Assembly (NCBI GenBank): GCA_024710925.1
Contig: JANJTW010000023.1
Location: 1 to 36,254, forward strand
DNA: 36,254 nucleotides
Direction: 5' to 3'
Source: Rhodocyclaceae bacterium
GTDB lineage: Bacteria; Pseudomonadota; Gammaproteobacteria; Burkholderiales; Rhodocyclaceae
Shown: positions 1 through 7,770 of the stretch, piece by piece
How positions within the stretch are numbered: the stretch's first letter is position 1
Layout of the letters: every line of letters begins with the position of its first letter
Position numbers and translations under genes: made by a program
Notes under the pieces: model-generated
Seen by the model: only the letters and a program-made list of their open reading frames with translations
What the model was told of the DNA's origin: nothing
Databases searched by the model: none

Positions 1-73
1 CTTCAGGTTTCTTGTAGTCGGCCAGCAGGCTGGCCAGGAGGGCTTCAGGGACGTCGTGTTTCTTTGTGCTCAT
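1..73 (-). CDS. IS256-family transposase, N-terminal fragment (runs off window edge)
   Basis: Reverse complement of 1-73 reads MSTKKHDVPEALLASLLADYKKPE, like the N-terminus of IS256-family transposases (..LLDxLLAxYKKPEDLIGENGLL..). Confidence 0.75.
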   Translation of the reverse strand, partial: MSTKKHDVPEALLASLLADYKKPE

Positions 74-140
74 TGTGGCTCCGGACAATTCGGCAGTTTC
101 CCGCCAACGGTCCGTTTACACAAAATTCTGCACAGGCCCC
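1..140 (-). mobile_element. Terminal part of an IS256-family insertion sequence; probable terminal inverted repeat at about 109-139
   Basis: Transposase start codon at 73, followed outward by GGTCCGTTTACACAAAATTCTGCACAGGCCC, resembling IS256-type ends (GGGCCTGTGCAGAATTTTGTGTAAACGGACC read inward). The other end is outside the window. Confidence 0.65.
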
Positions 141-585
141 ACCATTGGTTCGTGGGGGGACAAGTTAAGAGTTGGTTACCTGAATTTCACGTATACAACT
201 CGTTTACGTGGAACATGATAATCACCGACAAAGATGACCTGTGTGACGAGCAAGCGTTTTGCGATGCTAGCGCCGAAGATAAGAGAAACAAGAGTGACTG
301 ACGGAAGGGGCGCGCACCGCTCTTATCTCGGCCGCGGAGTTGATGTTTGCAGCTTGGTCAGCTGAAGGGCTAAAACCGGCCGTTCATTCAACACCCATTG
401 ACTGACAGCTTCGGCCGAGGACCAGAAGTCGGCAAAAACCCTCATCCGGCCACCCTCGTTCGTATGGCAGGTATAGATTGCCAAACTGACGCTTAAAGTT
501 GTCGACGAAAGTCAGGTCGATTCACACCCGGCGAGCGTAGACCTCCGGCAGGGCCGGCTTGACCGTCCGGCAAGCGCCTGCCAGC

Positions 586-1611
586 ATGCCCGCCACCATG
601 ACCGCAAAAGACAACGACGACCCCGCCGCCAAACCGGGATTGCACCCGCGCAACCGCCATCGCCTGGGCTACGATTTTGCCGCGCTGACGGCCGCCGTCC
701 CCGAGCTCGCCCGACATCTCGTCGTCACGCCGGCTGGCCAGCCGAGTATCGATTTCGCCGATCCGGCAGCGGTAAAGATGCTCAACCGCGCGCTGTTGCT
801 GACCGACTACGGCGTCCACGGCTGGGACATCCCGGCCAACTACCTGTGCCCGCCGATCCCCGGCCGCGCCGACATGCTGCACGGCCTGGCCGACCTGCTG
901 GCGGAAGGGAACGCCGGCGTCATCCCGCGGGGTGAGCGCGTCTGGGCGCTGGACATCGGTGTTGGCGCCAATGCCGTCTACCCCTTGATCGGCCACGCCG
1001 AATACGGCTGGAGCTTCGTCGGCGTCGATACCGATCCGCTGGCGCTGGCCAACGTGAAACACATCGTCGCCGCCAACCCGGGCCTCGCCCGGGCGATAAA
1101 ACTGCGCCAGCAGATGGTCACCGACAACGTCCTTGCCGGCATCCTGCGACCCGGCGAGAAATTCGACCTGACGCTGTGCAACCCGCCCTTCCATGCCTCG
1201 GCCGCCGAAGCCGCGGCCGCCGCGCAGCGCAAATGGAACAAGCTCGGTCATCACGCGGCCAAAGGCACGGGCAAGACGCCACCCCGCCTCAATTTCGGCG
1301 GCAAGAGCAACGAACTCTGGTACCCCGGCGGCGAATGGGCCTTTCTCGAACGTCTTATCGAACAGAGTACCGGCATCGCCAAGCGCTGCCTGTGGTTCAC
1401 CAGTCTCGTCTCGAAAGCCGAGAACCTGCGCCACGTCGAAACCGCACTGAACAAACTGCACCCGTGCGACCGCCGCATCATCCCCATGCGCCAAGGACAG
1501 AAGCAAAGCCGGTTGGTGGCGTGGACCTTCCTCTCCAAGGCTGAGCGTGCCCGCTGGCGGGAAAATCGCTGGGCGGAGCCAGGCGTTGCGCACACCACCT
1601 CGCCGGGCTGA
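586..1611 (+). CDS. rlmF: 23S rRNA (adenine(1618)-N(6))-methyltransferase RlmF
   Basis: GLHPRNRHRLGYDFAAL, VWALDIGVGANAVYPLIG, LTLCNPPFH, KSNELWYPGGEWAF are RlmF-family signatures. ORF track starts at a TTG (559); ATG at 586 or 598 is more likely. Confidence 0.93.
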   Translation: MPATMTAKDNDDPAAKPGLHPRNRHRLGYDFAALTAAVPELARHLVVTPAGQPSIDFADPAAVKMLNRALLLTDYGVHGWDIPANYLCPPIPGRADMLHGLADLLAEGNAGVIPRGERVWALDIGVGANAVYPLIGHAEYGWSFVGVDTDPLALANVKHIVAANPGLARAIKLRQQMVTDNVLAGILRPGEKFDLTLCNPPFHASAAEAAAAAQRKWNKLGHHAAKGTGKTPPRLNFGGKSNELWYPGGEWAFLERLIEQSTGIAKRCLWFTSLVSKAENLRHVETALNKLHPCDRRIIPMRQGQKQSRLVAWTFLSKAERARWRENRWAEPGVAHTTSPG

Positions 1612-1663
1612 CCTCTCCGGCTAGAATAGCGGCCCAGTCCATTCCGCTGCCGGAGACGCTGCC

Positions 1664-2302
1664 ATGTCCGCAATGCCCCAACTTCTCACCCCCGTCGAAG
1701 CGCGCATCCTCGGCGTCCTCATCGAGAAGGAAAAGACCACGCCGGACGTCTATCCCCTCACCGTCAATAGCCTCACCGCCGGGTGCAACCAGAAGACCTC
1801 CCGCGATCCGGTGATGAGCCTTTCCGAAGGCGAGGTCCAGGCCGCGCTGGAGGAATTGCATAGCCGCACCCTGGTATTGGAGACCTCCGGCCGGGTCATG
1901 CGCTACGCCCACAACTTTGGCAGGTGCTACCAGGTTCCCGCCGCCGCCGTGGTCCTGCTTGCCGTGCTGATGCTGCGGGGGCCCCAGACGGTGAGCGAAC
2001 TACGCGCCAATTGCGACCGCCTCCATCGCTTCGCCGATTCGTCTTCCGTGGAAGGCTACCTGGAGGAACTTGCCGCCAGGCCAGACGGGGCCATGGCCGT
2101 CTGCCTGCCGAAGCAGCCGGGGTCCCGGGAACACCGCTGGACCCATCTGCTGTGCGGCGAACTCCCCGCCGGCCCGGCTGCTTTTCAGGAGACGGCATCC
2201 CCGGCGGGCACGCTGGATCTGGAGAACCGGGTCGCGCGGCTGGAGGAGGAGGTCGCCGAACTGCGAACCATGGCGGCGAGGCTCCTGCCGCCCTCGGCCT
2301 GA
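1664..2302 (+). CDS. YceH family protein (DUF480)
   Basis: LTPVEARILGVLIEKEKTTPDVYPLTVNSLTAGCNQKTSRDPVMSLSEGEV is the classic YceH N-terminus. Confidence 0.93.
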   Translation: MSAMPQLLTPVEARILGVLIEKEKTTPDVYPLTVNSLTAGCNQKTSRDPVMSLSEGEVQAALEELHSRTLVLETSGRVMRYAHNFGRCYQVPAAAVVLLAVLMLRGPQTVSELRANCDRLHRFADSSSVEGYLEELAARPDGAMAVCLPKQPGSREHRWTHLLCGELPAGPAAFQETASPAGTLDLENRVARLEEEVAELRTMAARLLPPSA

Positions 2303-2503
2303 TTCTTTCCTCTGGGCTCGCTACGGTTTGAACTGCCCCGTCATCAATTCGCCGCATAGCTGGCGTAGCCCGGGAGGCTTCCCGGCGGCAGCAAAGGCCG
2401 ACGTTCTGCCTGTTGCCGTCGGCATGAGGCCGGATATCGACCATTCAGGAGCTTCTCCGATGAGAAAATCAGGCCGAATCCCGTTGCTTGCTTGTCGTTC
2501 ATG

Positions 2504-2533
2504 AACCTGGCTGCCTCTGAAGGCAGCCAGGTT
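2504..2533. terminator. Strong 13-bp hairpin between convergent yceH-like and ndh-like genes (probable bidirectional terminator)
   Basis: AACCTGGCTGCCT-ctga-AGGCAGCCAGGTT perfect inverted repeat; no long T-tract on either side. Confidence 0.5.
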
Positions 2534-2539
2534 TCGGAC

Positions 2540-3748
2540 TCAGGGTACGATGACGTAATCCGGATTGGCGACCGCGAATACCGCCTCCCGATCGGCTGCC
2601 GGCGGGTAAATCCACTTAGTCGTGATATCGCGTTTGAGCGCCTTGGCTTCGTCCCGAGTCAGACGAACCTGGCGATCCCAGCCTTCCGTGTAGAGCGCGC
2701 CCCAAGCGCCGAGATCGAGGCAGGTCACATACTTGGGCTGGCTGTACGGATGTAGTGGCAGGCCAAGCAATTCGGCGGCAGCATTGTGGCCGGCCACCCG
2801 GCCCAGGCTCAAGGCGTGCTGGCACGACATCAGGGCAAGGTTACCCTGCGTATCCGTCGCTGCCCGGGCGACATCGCCGGTCACGAAAATATCGGGAACG
2901 CCCTCGGCATGCAGGAATGGGTCAGCCGAAATGCGGCCAAAACCATCCTTGTCCCCGGGGATTCGTGCCGCCAAGGGATTGGCCCGCGCCCCGGCCGTCC
3001 ACACCACGGTTTCTGCGTCGATCCGCTGCCCCGAGGACAGAACGAGGCCCCGGGCATCGATCGCCGCAACCGATGTGTGCGTGATTATTTCCACGCCGCA
3101 CTCGGCCAGCGCGGCCTCAATGACCGGGCGTGGCACCGCGCCGAGATCCGGTCCGACCGTCGCTGCCTGCTCGATGATGACAACCCGAAGTTTTGCTTCT
3201 TTACCGAATACGGAGCGGAGCCGGTCGGGCATTTCCGCCGCCGTCTCAATGCCGGTGAAGCCGCCACCGACGATGACGACCGTATCGCGAGCCAGCGAGG
3301 CAGGCTGCGCAGCCAGGGCTTTCAGATGGCGATCAAGCGCCTGGGCATCGGCCAGTTGGTCCACGCTGAAGGCGTGTTCGGCCAAGCCGGGTACCGGCGG
3401 CATAAACAGGCAGCTGCCGGTGGCCAGGATAAATTTGTCGTAGTTCAGGACGGTCGGGGTGCCATCGGCATCGGAAATCCCGAGTCGATGCCCGGCGACA
3501 TCGATTTCGGTGACGCTGCCGGCAAGGTGGCGAACCCCCAGCGCGGCAAACAGTGGCTTCAGATCCGGGGCCACGTTATCGAGAACCGCTTCGTACAGGC
3601 GAGGGCGAATGACCATGCAGGCGCTCGGGGAAACCACCGTCACATTGACGCGATCCTCCGCATGGGCAAGAGCAACTGCACGGGCAGCCGAAGCAGCCGC
3701 CCACAAGCCGGCAAAGCCCGAGCCGGCGACGACGATGTTGTAGTTCAT
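2540..3748 (-). CDS. NAD(P)/FAD-dependent oxidoreductase, type II NADH dehydrogenase-like
   Basis: N-terminal Rossmann VVAGSGFAGLWAA, internal VVIVGGGFTGIETAAEM, VWTAGARANPLA, IFVTGDVA; NDH-2-like architecture. Confidence 0.82.
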   Translation of the reverse strand: MNYNIVVAGSGFAGLWAAASAARAVALAHAEDRVNVTVVSPSACMVIRPRLYEAVLDNVAPDLKPLFAALGVRHLAGSVTEIDVAGHRLGISDADGTPTVLNYDKFILATGSCLFMPPVPGLAEHAFSVDQLADAQALDRHLKALAAQPASLARDTVVIVGGGFTGIETAAEMPDRLRSVFGKEAKLRVVIIEQAATVGPDLGAVPRPVIEAALAECGVEIITHTSVAAIDARGLVLSSGQRIDAETVVWTAGARANPLAARIPGDKDGFGRISADPFLHAEGVPDIFVTGDVARAATDTQGNLALMSCQHALSLGRVAGHNAAAELLGLPLHPYSQPKYVTCLDLGAWGALYTEGWDRQVRLTRDEAKALKRDITTKWIYPPAADREAVFAVANPDYVIVP

Positions 3749-3879
3749 GGAGTACTCCTGTTGGAAAACGCCGGGCGCAACAATCCTCTGGCCATAGACA
3801 AACGGCCACCTTCTCGGCGCGTCCGGCAGGAGGACCGAGGGCAGAGAGCGTTATGCTTGGGGCCTGACCCCGATGACGA

Positions 3880-4422
3880 TCAGGCGGGCGGTTCGGAGGG
3901 TTTGGGAGGTCGCCCAGGTTTTCTGCCCTTGGCGCGCTCACTCTTCCATTCATCAAGCCGAATGAAAAATTCGTGCGGTGCCTTGCGCTCGAAACTGCTG
4001 TTTGCGTCAGCCAGCGTGTGCGAGGCCAGTTCGTCACGCATCGCCTGTTCGGCCTTCAACATCACCGCATGAATGGCGCAAACGCCCGCGGTGGCCCAAT
4101 CCGGCGCTTCCGTTCCGAAGACGGCGCAACGGTCACGGATTTCCTGACAGTCGAAAAGCGGTTTGTTGCCCTCGATCGCATCGACGATCTCAAGAAAACT
4201 GATCGCCTCCGGTGCCCGGGCCAGGCGATAACCACCGCGCACGCCATCGCTGGCACTAACGATCCCGGCTTTTTCCAACTTGGGGAAAATCTTGGCCAGA
4301 AAGCTGGGAGAAATTCCTTGCAGCTCAGCCAAGTCCCGACTGCTGAGCGGTGTCTCGGCTGAGCCGGCAAGCCACAGGAGGCAATGGATGCCATATTCGA
4401 CGCTGGAAGTGATGTGTGCCAT
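3880..4422 (-). CDS. Rrf2 family transcriptional regulator
   Basis: MAHITSSVEYGIHCLLWLAG...SSRDLAELQGISPSFLAKIFPKLEKAGIVSASDGVRGGYRLARAP, with three Cys in the sensor region (C-x6-C-x15-C). ORF track starts at 4461, but ATG 4422 fits the family. Confidence 0.88.
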   Translation of the reverse strand: MAHITSSVEYGIHCLLWLAGSAETPLSSRDLAELQGISPSFLAKIFPKLEKAGIVSASDGVRGGYRLARAPEAISFLEIVDAIEGNKPLFDCQEIRDRCAVFGTEAPDWATAGVCAIHAVMLKAEQAMRDELASHTLADANSSFERKAPHEFFIRLDEWKSERAKGRKPGRPPKPSEPPA

Positions 4423-4428
4423 AACGCA

Positions 4429-4441
4429 GACTATATCTGTC
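4429..4441. promoter_or_regulatory. GAC-N7-GTC dyad upstream of the Rrf2 gene, copy 1
   Basis: GACTATATCTGTC, 7 bp upstream of the Rrf2 ATG; same half-sites and spacing as copy 2 (4470-4482). Confidence 0.45.
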
Positions 4442-4469
4442 CGCGTTTTAAAAATCAACAAATAACAGC

Positions 4470-4482
4470 GACAATTATTGTC
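4470..4482. promoter_or_regulatory. GAC-N7-GTC dyad upstream of the Rrf2 gene, copy 2
   Basis: GACAATTATTGTC, a perfect 6-1-6 palindrome centred 41 bp from copy 1. Confidence 0.5.
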
Positions 4483-4531
4483 CGTGTTTTCAAGGTTTGC
4501 TCAGCGGGCAAACTCCGCACCGACAACGCCC

Positions 4532-4577
4532 CTAAAAAAACATCGGCCCGTCCGGCGACAGCCGGTACGGGCCGATG
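4532..4577 (-). terminator. Rho-independent terminator of the minus-strand operon
   Basis: On the minus strand: CATCGGCCCGT ... ACGGGCCGATG followed by TTTTTTTA. Confidence 0.88.
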
Positions 4578-4605
4578 CGGCCTGGCGCGACGGATTCAGA
4601 CGGAT

Positions 4606-5190
4606 TCAGGCGGCGAACGACACCGCCCAGCCCCAGCTGACGAAGGCCAGCCCGAGCATCGCCACCCAGCCGACGAGGCCGGCGCCGACCACGGAGGCGG
4701 TCAGCAGTTGCGCCGGCCCCTCGTCGTCGATGCCGAACACCCGGTAGGTGCCTTCGTAGATCAGCAGCACCGACGCGGCGATCGCCACCACGCCGACCAG
4801 CGCGATGAACAGCAGGTTCGGCACGAACAGCGCCAGCGCCGACAGCCACAGCGGCGTCGGCACCACCGCGGCGAAGGCGAACGTGTCGTGATACTCCGGA
4901 TGACGGTCGGCGACTTCGCCGATGTTGCGGATCACCGCCGCCATCACCGGCACCATCACCAGCTCGGCGACGTAGAAAATCGCCGCCAGCGTCCACGCAC
5001 GGTTCATCGGAATGCCGAGGACGCCCTCGTTGTAGGCGCTGGCCGCATAGAGCAGCATGGCCGGCGGCAGCAGCGACATCGGCACGACATAGAGCGCCAT
5101 CATCTTCACCACCGACGGGTGGACGCGCATCAGCCAGGCCCATCCCTCGTCGTGCGACGACAGCATTTTCGGGAACATCATCAGGTTCAT
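4606..5190 (-). CDS. Yip1 family integral membrane protein
   Basis: MNLMMFPKMLSSHDEGWAWLMRVHPSVVKMMALYVVPMSLLPPAMLLYA... multi-TM, Yip1-like. Start trimmed to ATG 5190, which has an upstream GGAG. Confidence 0.72.
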   Translation of the reverse strand: MNLMMFPKMLSSHDEGWAWLMRVHPSVVKMMALYVVPMSLLPPAMLLYAASAYNEGVLGIPMNRAWTLAAIFYVAELVMVPVMAAVIRNIGEVADRHPEYHDTFAFAAVVPTPLWLSALALFVPNLLFIALVGVVAIAASVLLIYEGTYRVFGIDDEGPAQLLTASVVGAGLVGWVAMLGLAFVSWGWAVSFAA

Positions 5191-5271
5191 GGCCGGTCTC
5201 CTTCGCGCAGTCACTCGGTAACCGTTTGACCGGCGGCGGCGGCGCACGGTTCCGGGCGCGCCGGCCGGCGC

Positions 5272-6522
5272 TCAGGACTCCAGGCGGCCGGCGCAGTCGA
5301 CGGCGCGGCCGAAGCTCGACACGCCGGCGCTCTTCACGAACATGCACGGCTTGCCGCTGCGCTTGCACTGCGCCTTCACGCGCCAGTAGGCGTTGTGGCT
5401 GATGCAGCCGACCTGGCAGATGACGATGTCGGCGGCGGCGAGCGCGCTGTCGATGCGCAGCAGGTTCTCCTCGACGCCGCCGTCGTGGTGCACGAAGCGG
5501 CCGCCGGACTGCTCGACCACCTCGCGATAGGAATCGACGGCGCCGGTGCGTCCGCCGACGCAGAGCACGCACTTGCCGGCGAGGTTGCAGGCGGCCGGCA
5601 GCGCCTCGGCCGCGTCGGCCACCGGCGCCGGGTCGGCATCCGGCGGCGGCAGCGCGGCGCGCAGCCGGCCGAGTTCGGCGGCCAGCGCATCGGCCCGGCG
5701 ACGTTCGGCGGCAGCCCGTTCGTCCGCCGCCGCCGCACGCTGCGCCAGCGTCTCGCGCGCATCGAGGTCGGCGACGCGGCGACGCAGTTCGGCCAGCGCC
5801 TTCGCCTGCCGGTCGCGCTCGGCCTCGGCCGCCGCCAGTTCGGCGCGCAGGCCGGCGACCGTCTTCGCCGCCGTACGGACGGCGGCGTCGCGCTCGCCGC
5901 GCGCCGCTTCCAGTTCCACCGCCTGCACCGCGGCCTGCCGGCGCAATTCGGCGTGGTCGGCGCGCAGCCGCTCCATCGCGCGCAGGTCGGCGCGGGTGCC
6001 GGCGCCGACCTGGTGCTGGATCATGTGGATGTCGGCGAAGATTTCCTGTTCCAGCGCCATGTCCATCGCCGGGTGCGTCCAGCACGCCCACAGCGTCGCC
6101 GGAATTCCCGCGCCGTCGGCGACGGCGGCCTGCCAGGCGGCACGCAACTCGGCGGCCGAGCGCAGGCCGGCGAAATCGCCGACGACCAGCCGGTAGCGCT
6201 TCTCCAGCGCCTTCTGCAGCGTCTCGGCGAGCGGCGTGCGCGTCTCGCAGGCGCCGACGGCGGTGGTGTGCAGCACGAAATCGCTCGTTTCCGGCGGGAA
6301 ACACATCGTCTTCCGCATCAGCGCCCGCAGCTCGGCGCAGTCGAAGCAGACGCCGACCAGCGGGCAGTGGAACTTGTGCGGCAGCTCCCACAGCCGGCGG
6401 CGGCGCGAACCGGCCGGGCGCGGCGGCGGCAGCAGGCCGTCGACCGGCGAGGCGGCGACGCCGGCGCGGCGCACGAACCCGGCGACGTCGCCGAGCACGG
6501 CGTAGGGAAAGGCGGCGCTCAT
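5272..6522 (-). CDS. DUF2325 domain-containing protein with central coiled coil
   Basis: C-terminal KCVLCVGGRTGAVDSYREVVEQSGGRFVHHDGGVEENLLRIDSALAAADIVICQVGCISHNAYWRVKAQCKRSGKPCMFVKSAGVSSFGRAV matches DUF2325; N-terminal Cys-rich HCPLVGVCFDC. Confidence 0.85.
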   Translation of the reverse strand: MSAAFPYAVLGDVAGFVRRAGVAASPVDGLLPPPRPAGSRRRRLWELPHKFHCPLVGVCFDCAELRALMRKTMCFPPETSDFVLHTTAVGACETRTPLAETLQKALEKRYRLVVGDFAGLRSAAELRAAWQAAVADGAGIPATLWACWTHPAMDMALEQEIFADIHMIQHQVGAGTRADLRAMERLRADHAELRRQAAVQAVELEAARGERDAAVRTAAKTVAGLRAELAAAEAERDRQAKALAELRRRVADLDARETLAQRAAAADERAAAERRRADALAAELGRLRAALPPPDADPAPVADAAEALPAACNLAGKCVLCVGGRTGAVDSYREVVEQSGGRFVHHDGGVEENLLRIDSALAAADIVICQVGCISHNAYWRVKAQCKRSGKPCMFVKSAGVSSFGRAVDCAGRLES

Positions 6523-6986
6523 CGCGGCCTCGCCGGCGACGCCGACGCCTCACCGGCCGACGCCTCACCAGCCGAAGCCTCACCAGCCGAAGCCTTGCCA
6601 GCCGGCATCGCGGTGCCGGCGGCCAGCGCATCGCGCTCGTCGGCGAGGCGGCGGCAATCGTCGTGCGCCGCCGCCAGCTGCGCCTGCAACGTGCGCGCCT
6701 GCTCCGCCGCCGCACGCAGCCCGTCGTTGGCCGCGCTCAACGCCATCAGCCGGCGGCCGAGGCTGATCACCGCCTCGCCGGAGGCGTAGGCGTCGAGCTG
6801 CCGGCGCTGCGCCTCGCACACGCCGCGCAGGCGCGCCACCTCGTCGGTCAGCACGGCGATGCGCTGGACGCTGGCGCAGCGGTCGAAGTCGCGCTCGCTG
6901 CGCAGTGCGGCGAGCGCGCTGCGCAGCGCCTCCGCGTCCCTGTCAGCACGCTCGATGGCGTTGCGGTTTTCAAGCGGCGCAAGCAC
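6519..6986 (-). CDS. Hypothetical coiled-coil protein with C-terminal AGEAS repeats
   Basis: Ala/Arg/Leu-rich heptad-like sequence; ATGA overlap with the DUF2325 gene; GTG at 6986 is a likely start that overlaps the upstream small ORF. ORF track gives 7040. Confidence 0.6.
   Translation of the reverse strand: MLAPLENRNAIERADRDAEALRSALAALRSERDFDRCASVQRIAVLTDEVARLRGVCEAQRRQLDAYASGEAVISLGRRLMALSAANDGLRAAAEQARTLQAQLAAAHDDCRRLADERDALAAGTAMPAGKASAGEASAGEASAGEASASPARPR
6547..6606. repeat. Tandem 15-bp repeat (about 4 units) encoding (AGEAS)n
   Basis: gcctcaccggccgac / gcctcaccagccgaa / gcctcaccagccgaa / gccttgccagccggc. Confidence 0.9.
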
Positions 6987-7179
6987 GGCGGTCCTCCACA
7001 CGCTCGTCGAGACGGCTGCTGGCGCGCTCGCACAGCGCACGCACCTCGGCGTCGAGCCCGTCGAATTCGCACAGGCGGTCGAGGAGCCGGATGGCGTGGC
7101 GCGCGGAATGCGGGCAACCGGTCTCCTGGTGGATCAACAGCTGGCTGAGGGCGCCGGCCCAGAGGCTGTCCGTCGGCAT
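6970..7179 (-). CDS. Small hypothetical protein (69 aa)
   Basis: MPTDSLWAGALSQLLIHQETGCPHSARHAIRLLDRLCEFDGLDAEVRALCERASSRLDERVEDRRACAA; tightly packed in a minus-strand gene string. Confidence 0.55.
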   Translation of the reverse strand: MPTDSLWAGALSQLLIHQETGCPHSARHAIRLLDRLCEFDGLDAEVRALCERASSRLDERVEDRRACAA

Positions 7180-7193
7180 GGCGCGCCCTCCGT

Positions 7194-7364
7194 TCAGACC
7201 GTGCGCAGCACGAGCCAGAGCAGCCCGGCGGCGATGGCGATGTGCAAGTACAGGCTGTCGGCGGGAAACCTGGTCGGCGGGTGCCTTTCGGCGCCGCCGG
7301 CCGGTGCGGGAACGGCCCCGCTGCGGCGAGCGGGGGGGAGCGGGTTGTCGTGTTGCAGGCGCAT
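7194..7364 (-). CDS. Small single-TM hypothetical protein (56 aa)
   Basis: MRLQHDNPLPPARRSGAVPAPAGGAERHPPTRFPADSLYLHIAIAAGLLWLVLRTV; C-terminal hydrophobic helix; first gene after the 7418-7432 Fur-box-like site. Start uncertain (ORF track 7454). Confidence 0.45.
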   Translation of the reverse strand: MRLQHDNPLPPARRSGAVPAPAGGAERHPPTRFPADSLYLHIAIAAGLLWLVLRTV

Positions 7365-7417
7365 GGGGCCTCCGTCGGTCGGGTTACTGGCTGGCGGCTT
7401 CGTCGCCCGCCACTTGT

Positions 7418-7432
7418 TGAGAATAATTCTCA
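7418..7432. promoter_or_regulatory. Fur-box-like 7-1-7 palindrome
   Basis: TGAGAAT-A-ATTCTCA, perfect inverted repeat resembling TGATAATnATTATCA. On the minus strand it overlaps the -10 region downstream of a TTGACT -35-like hexamer (AGTCAA at 7449-7454). Confidence 0.8.
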
Positions 7433-7460
7433 TAAATGTGAAAAGCAAAGTCAAGACAGA

Positions 7461-7475
7461 TGAGAATTATTTTTA
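7461..7475. promoter_or_regulatory. Second Fur-box-like site
   Basis: TGAGAAT-T-ATTTTTA, same left half as the 7418 site. Confidence 0.6.
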
Positions 7476-7554
7476 TTTGTGCGGGCGACGATTTTCCCAG
7501 AAACGCCCGCGCATCGCCTGCAAGACGGGCGGTCAAGCCATGTTCATGAAGCCC

Positions 7555-7582
7555 TTGCGAAAAACTCCGGCATCCGTATAAT
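7555..7582 (+). promoter_or_regulatory. Sigma70-like promoter for the plus-strand heme locus
   Basis: TTGCGA - N16 - TATAAT. A degenerate Fur-like sequence (TGCGATCCGTTCTCA) overlaps the -10/start region just downstream. Confidence 0.65.
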
Positions 7583-7644
7583 GCGATCCGTTCTCATTTG
7601 CAACAACAGGGGCCGGGCGGTCGATGGGTCGGACCGACGTCCGC

Positions 7645-7695
7645 CGGCGCCGGAGAGAGAACGCGGTGCGGCGCCCTCTCTCCGGCGCCGCACCG
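7645..7695 (+). promoter_or_regulatory. Two mutually exclusive hairpins in the 5' leader of the TonB receptor
   Basis: Stem A: CGGCGCCGGAGAGAG (7645-7659) with CTCTCTCCGGCGCCG (7676-7690), 15 bp. Stem B: CGGTGCGGCGCC (7664-7675) with GGCGCCGCACCG (7684-7695), 12 bp. The 3' arms overlap. Confidence 0.7.
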
Positions 7696-7770
7696 GCCCC
7701 CTTCCCAACCACCGAACGCCAGCCAGCCGCGCGCCAGCCAGCATCGAAAAATGCATAACTGGAGGCCCGC

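Noticed and set aside
56-301. 81-aa plus-strand ORF at the IS boundary
   Set aside because: Overlaps the IS256 terminal repeat and the transposase start on the opposite strand; no recognisable family or SD.
273-331. Inverted repeat CCGAAGATAAGAG ... CTCTTATCTCGG
   Set aside because: One-base bulge, 34-nt loop and no T-tract; too weak to call as a terminator or element without comparative data.
6547-6606. CRISPR-like repeat array
   Set aside because: 15-bp contiguous tandem units without spacers, in frame within a coding sequence.
4532-6715. 727-aa Arg-rich minus-strand ORF
   Set aside because: Out-of-frame reading over the Yip1 and DUF2325 genes, strongly Arg/Ala biased.
7583-7770. Cobalamin or TPP riboswitch in the receptor leader
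   Set aside because: No B12-box (GCCACTG-type) or THI-box motif seen; the structure is defined by two overlapping GC dyads instead.
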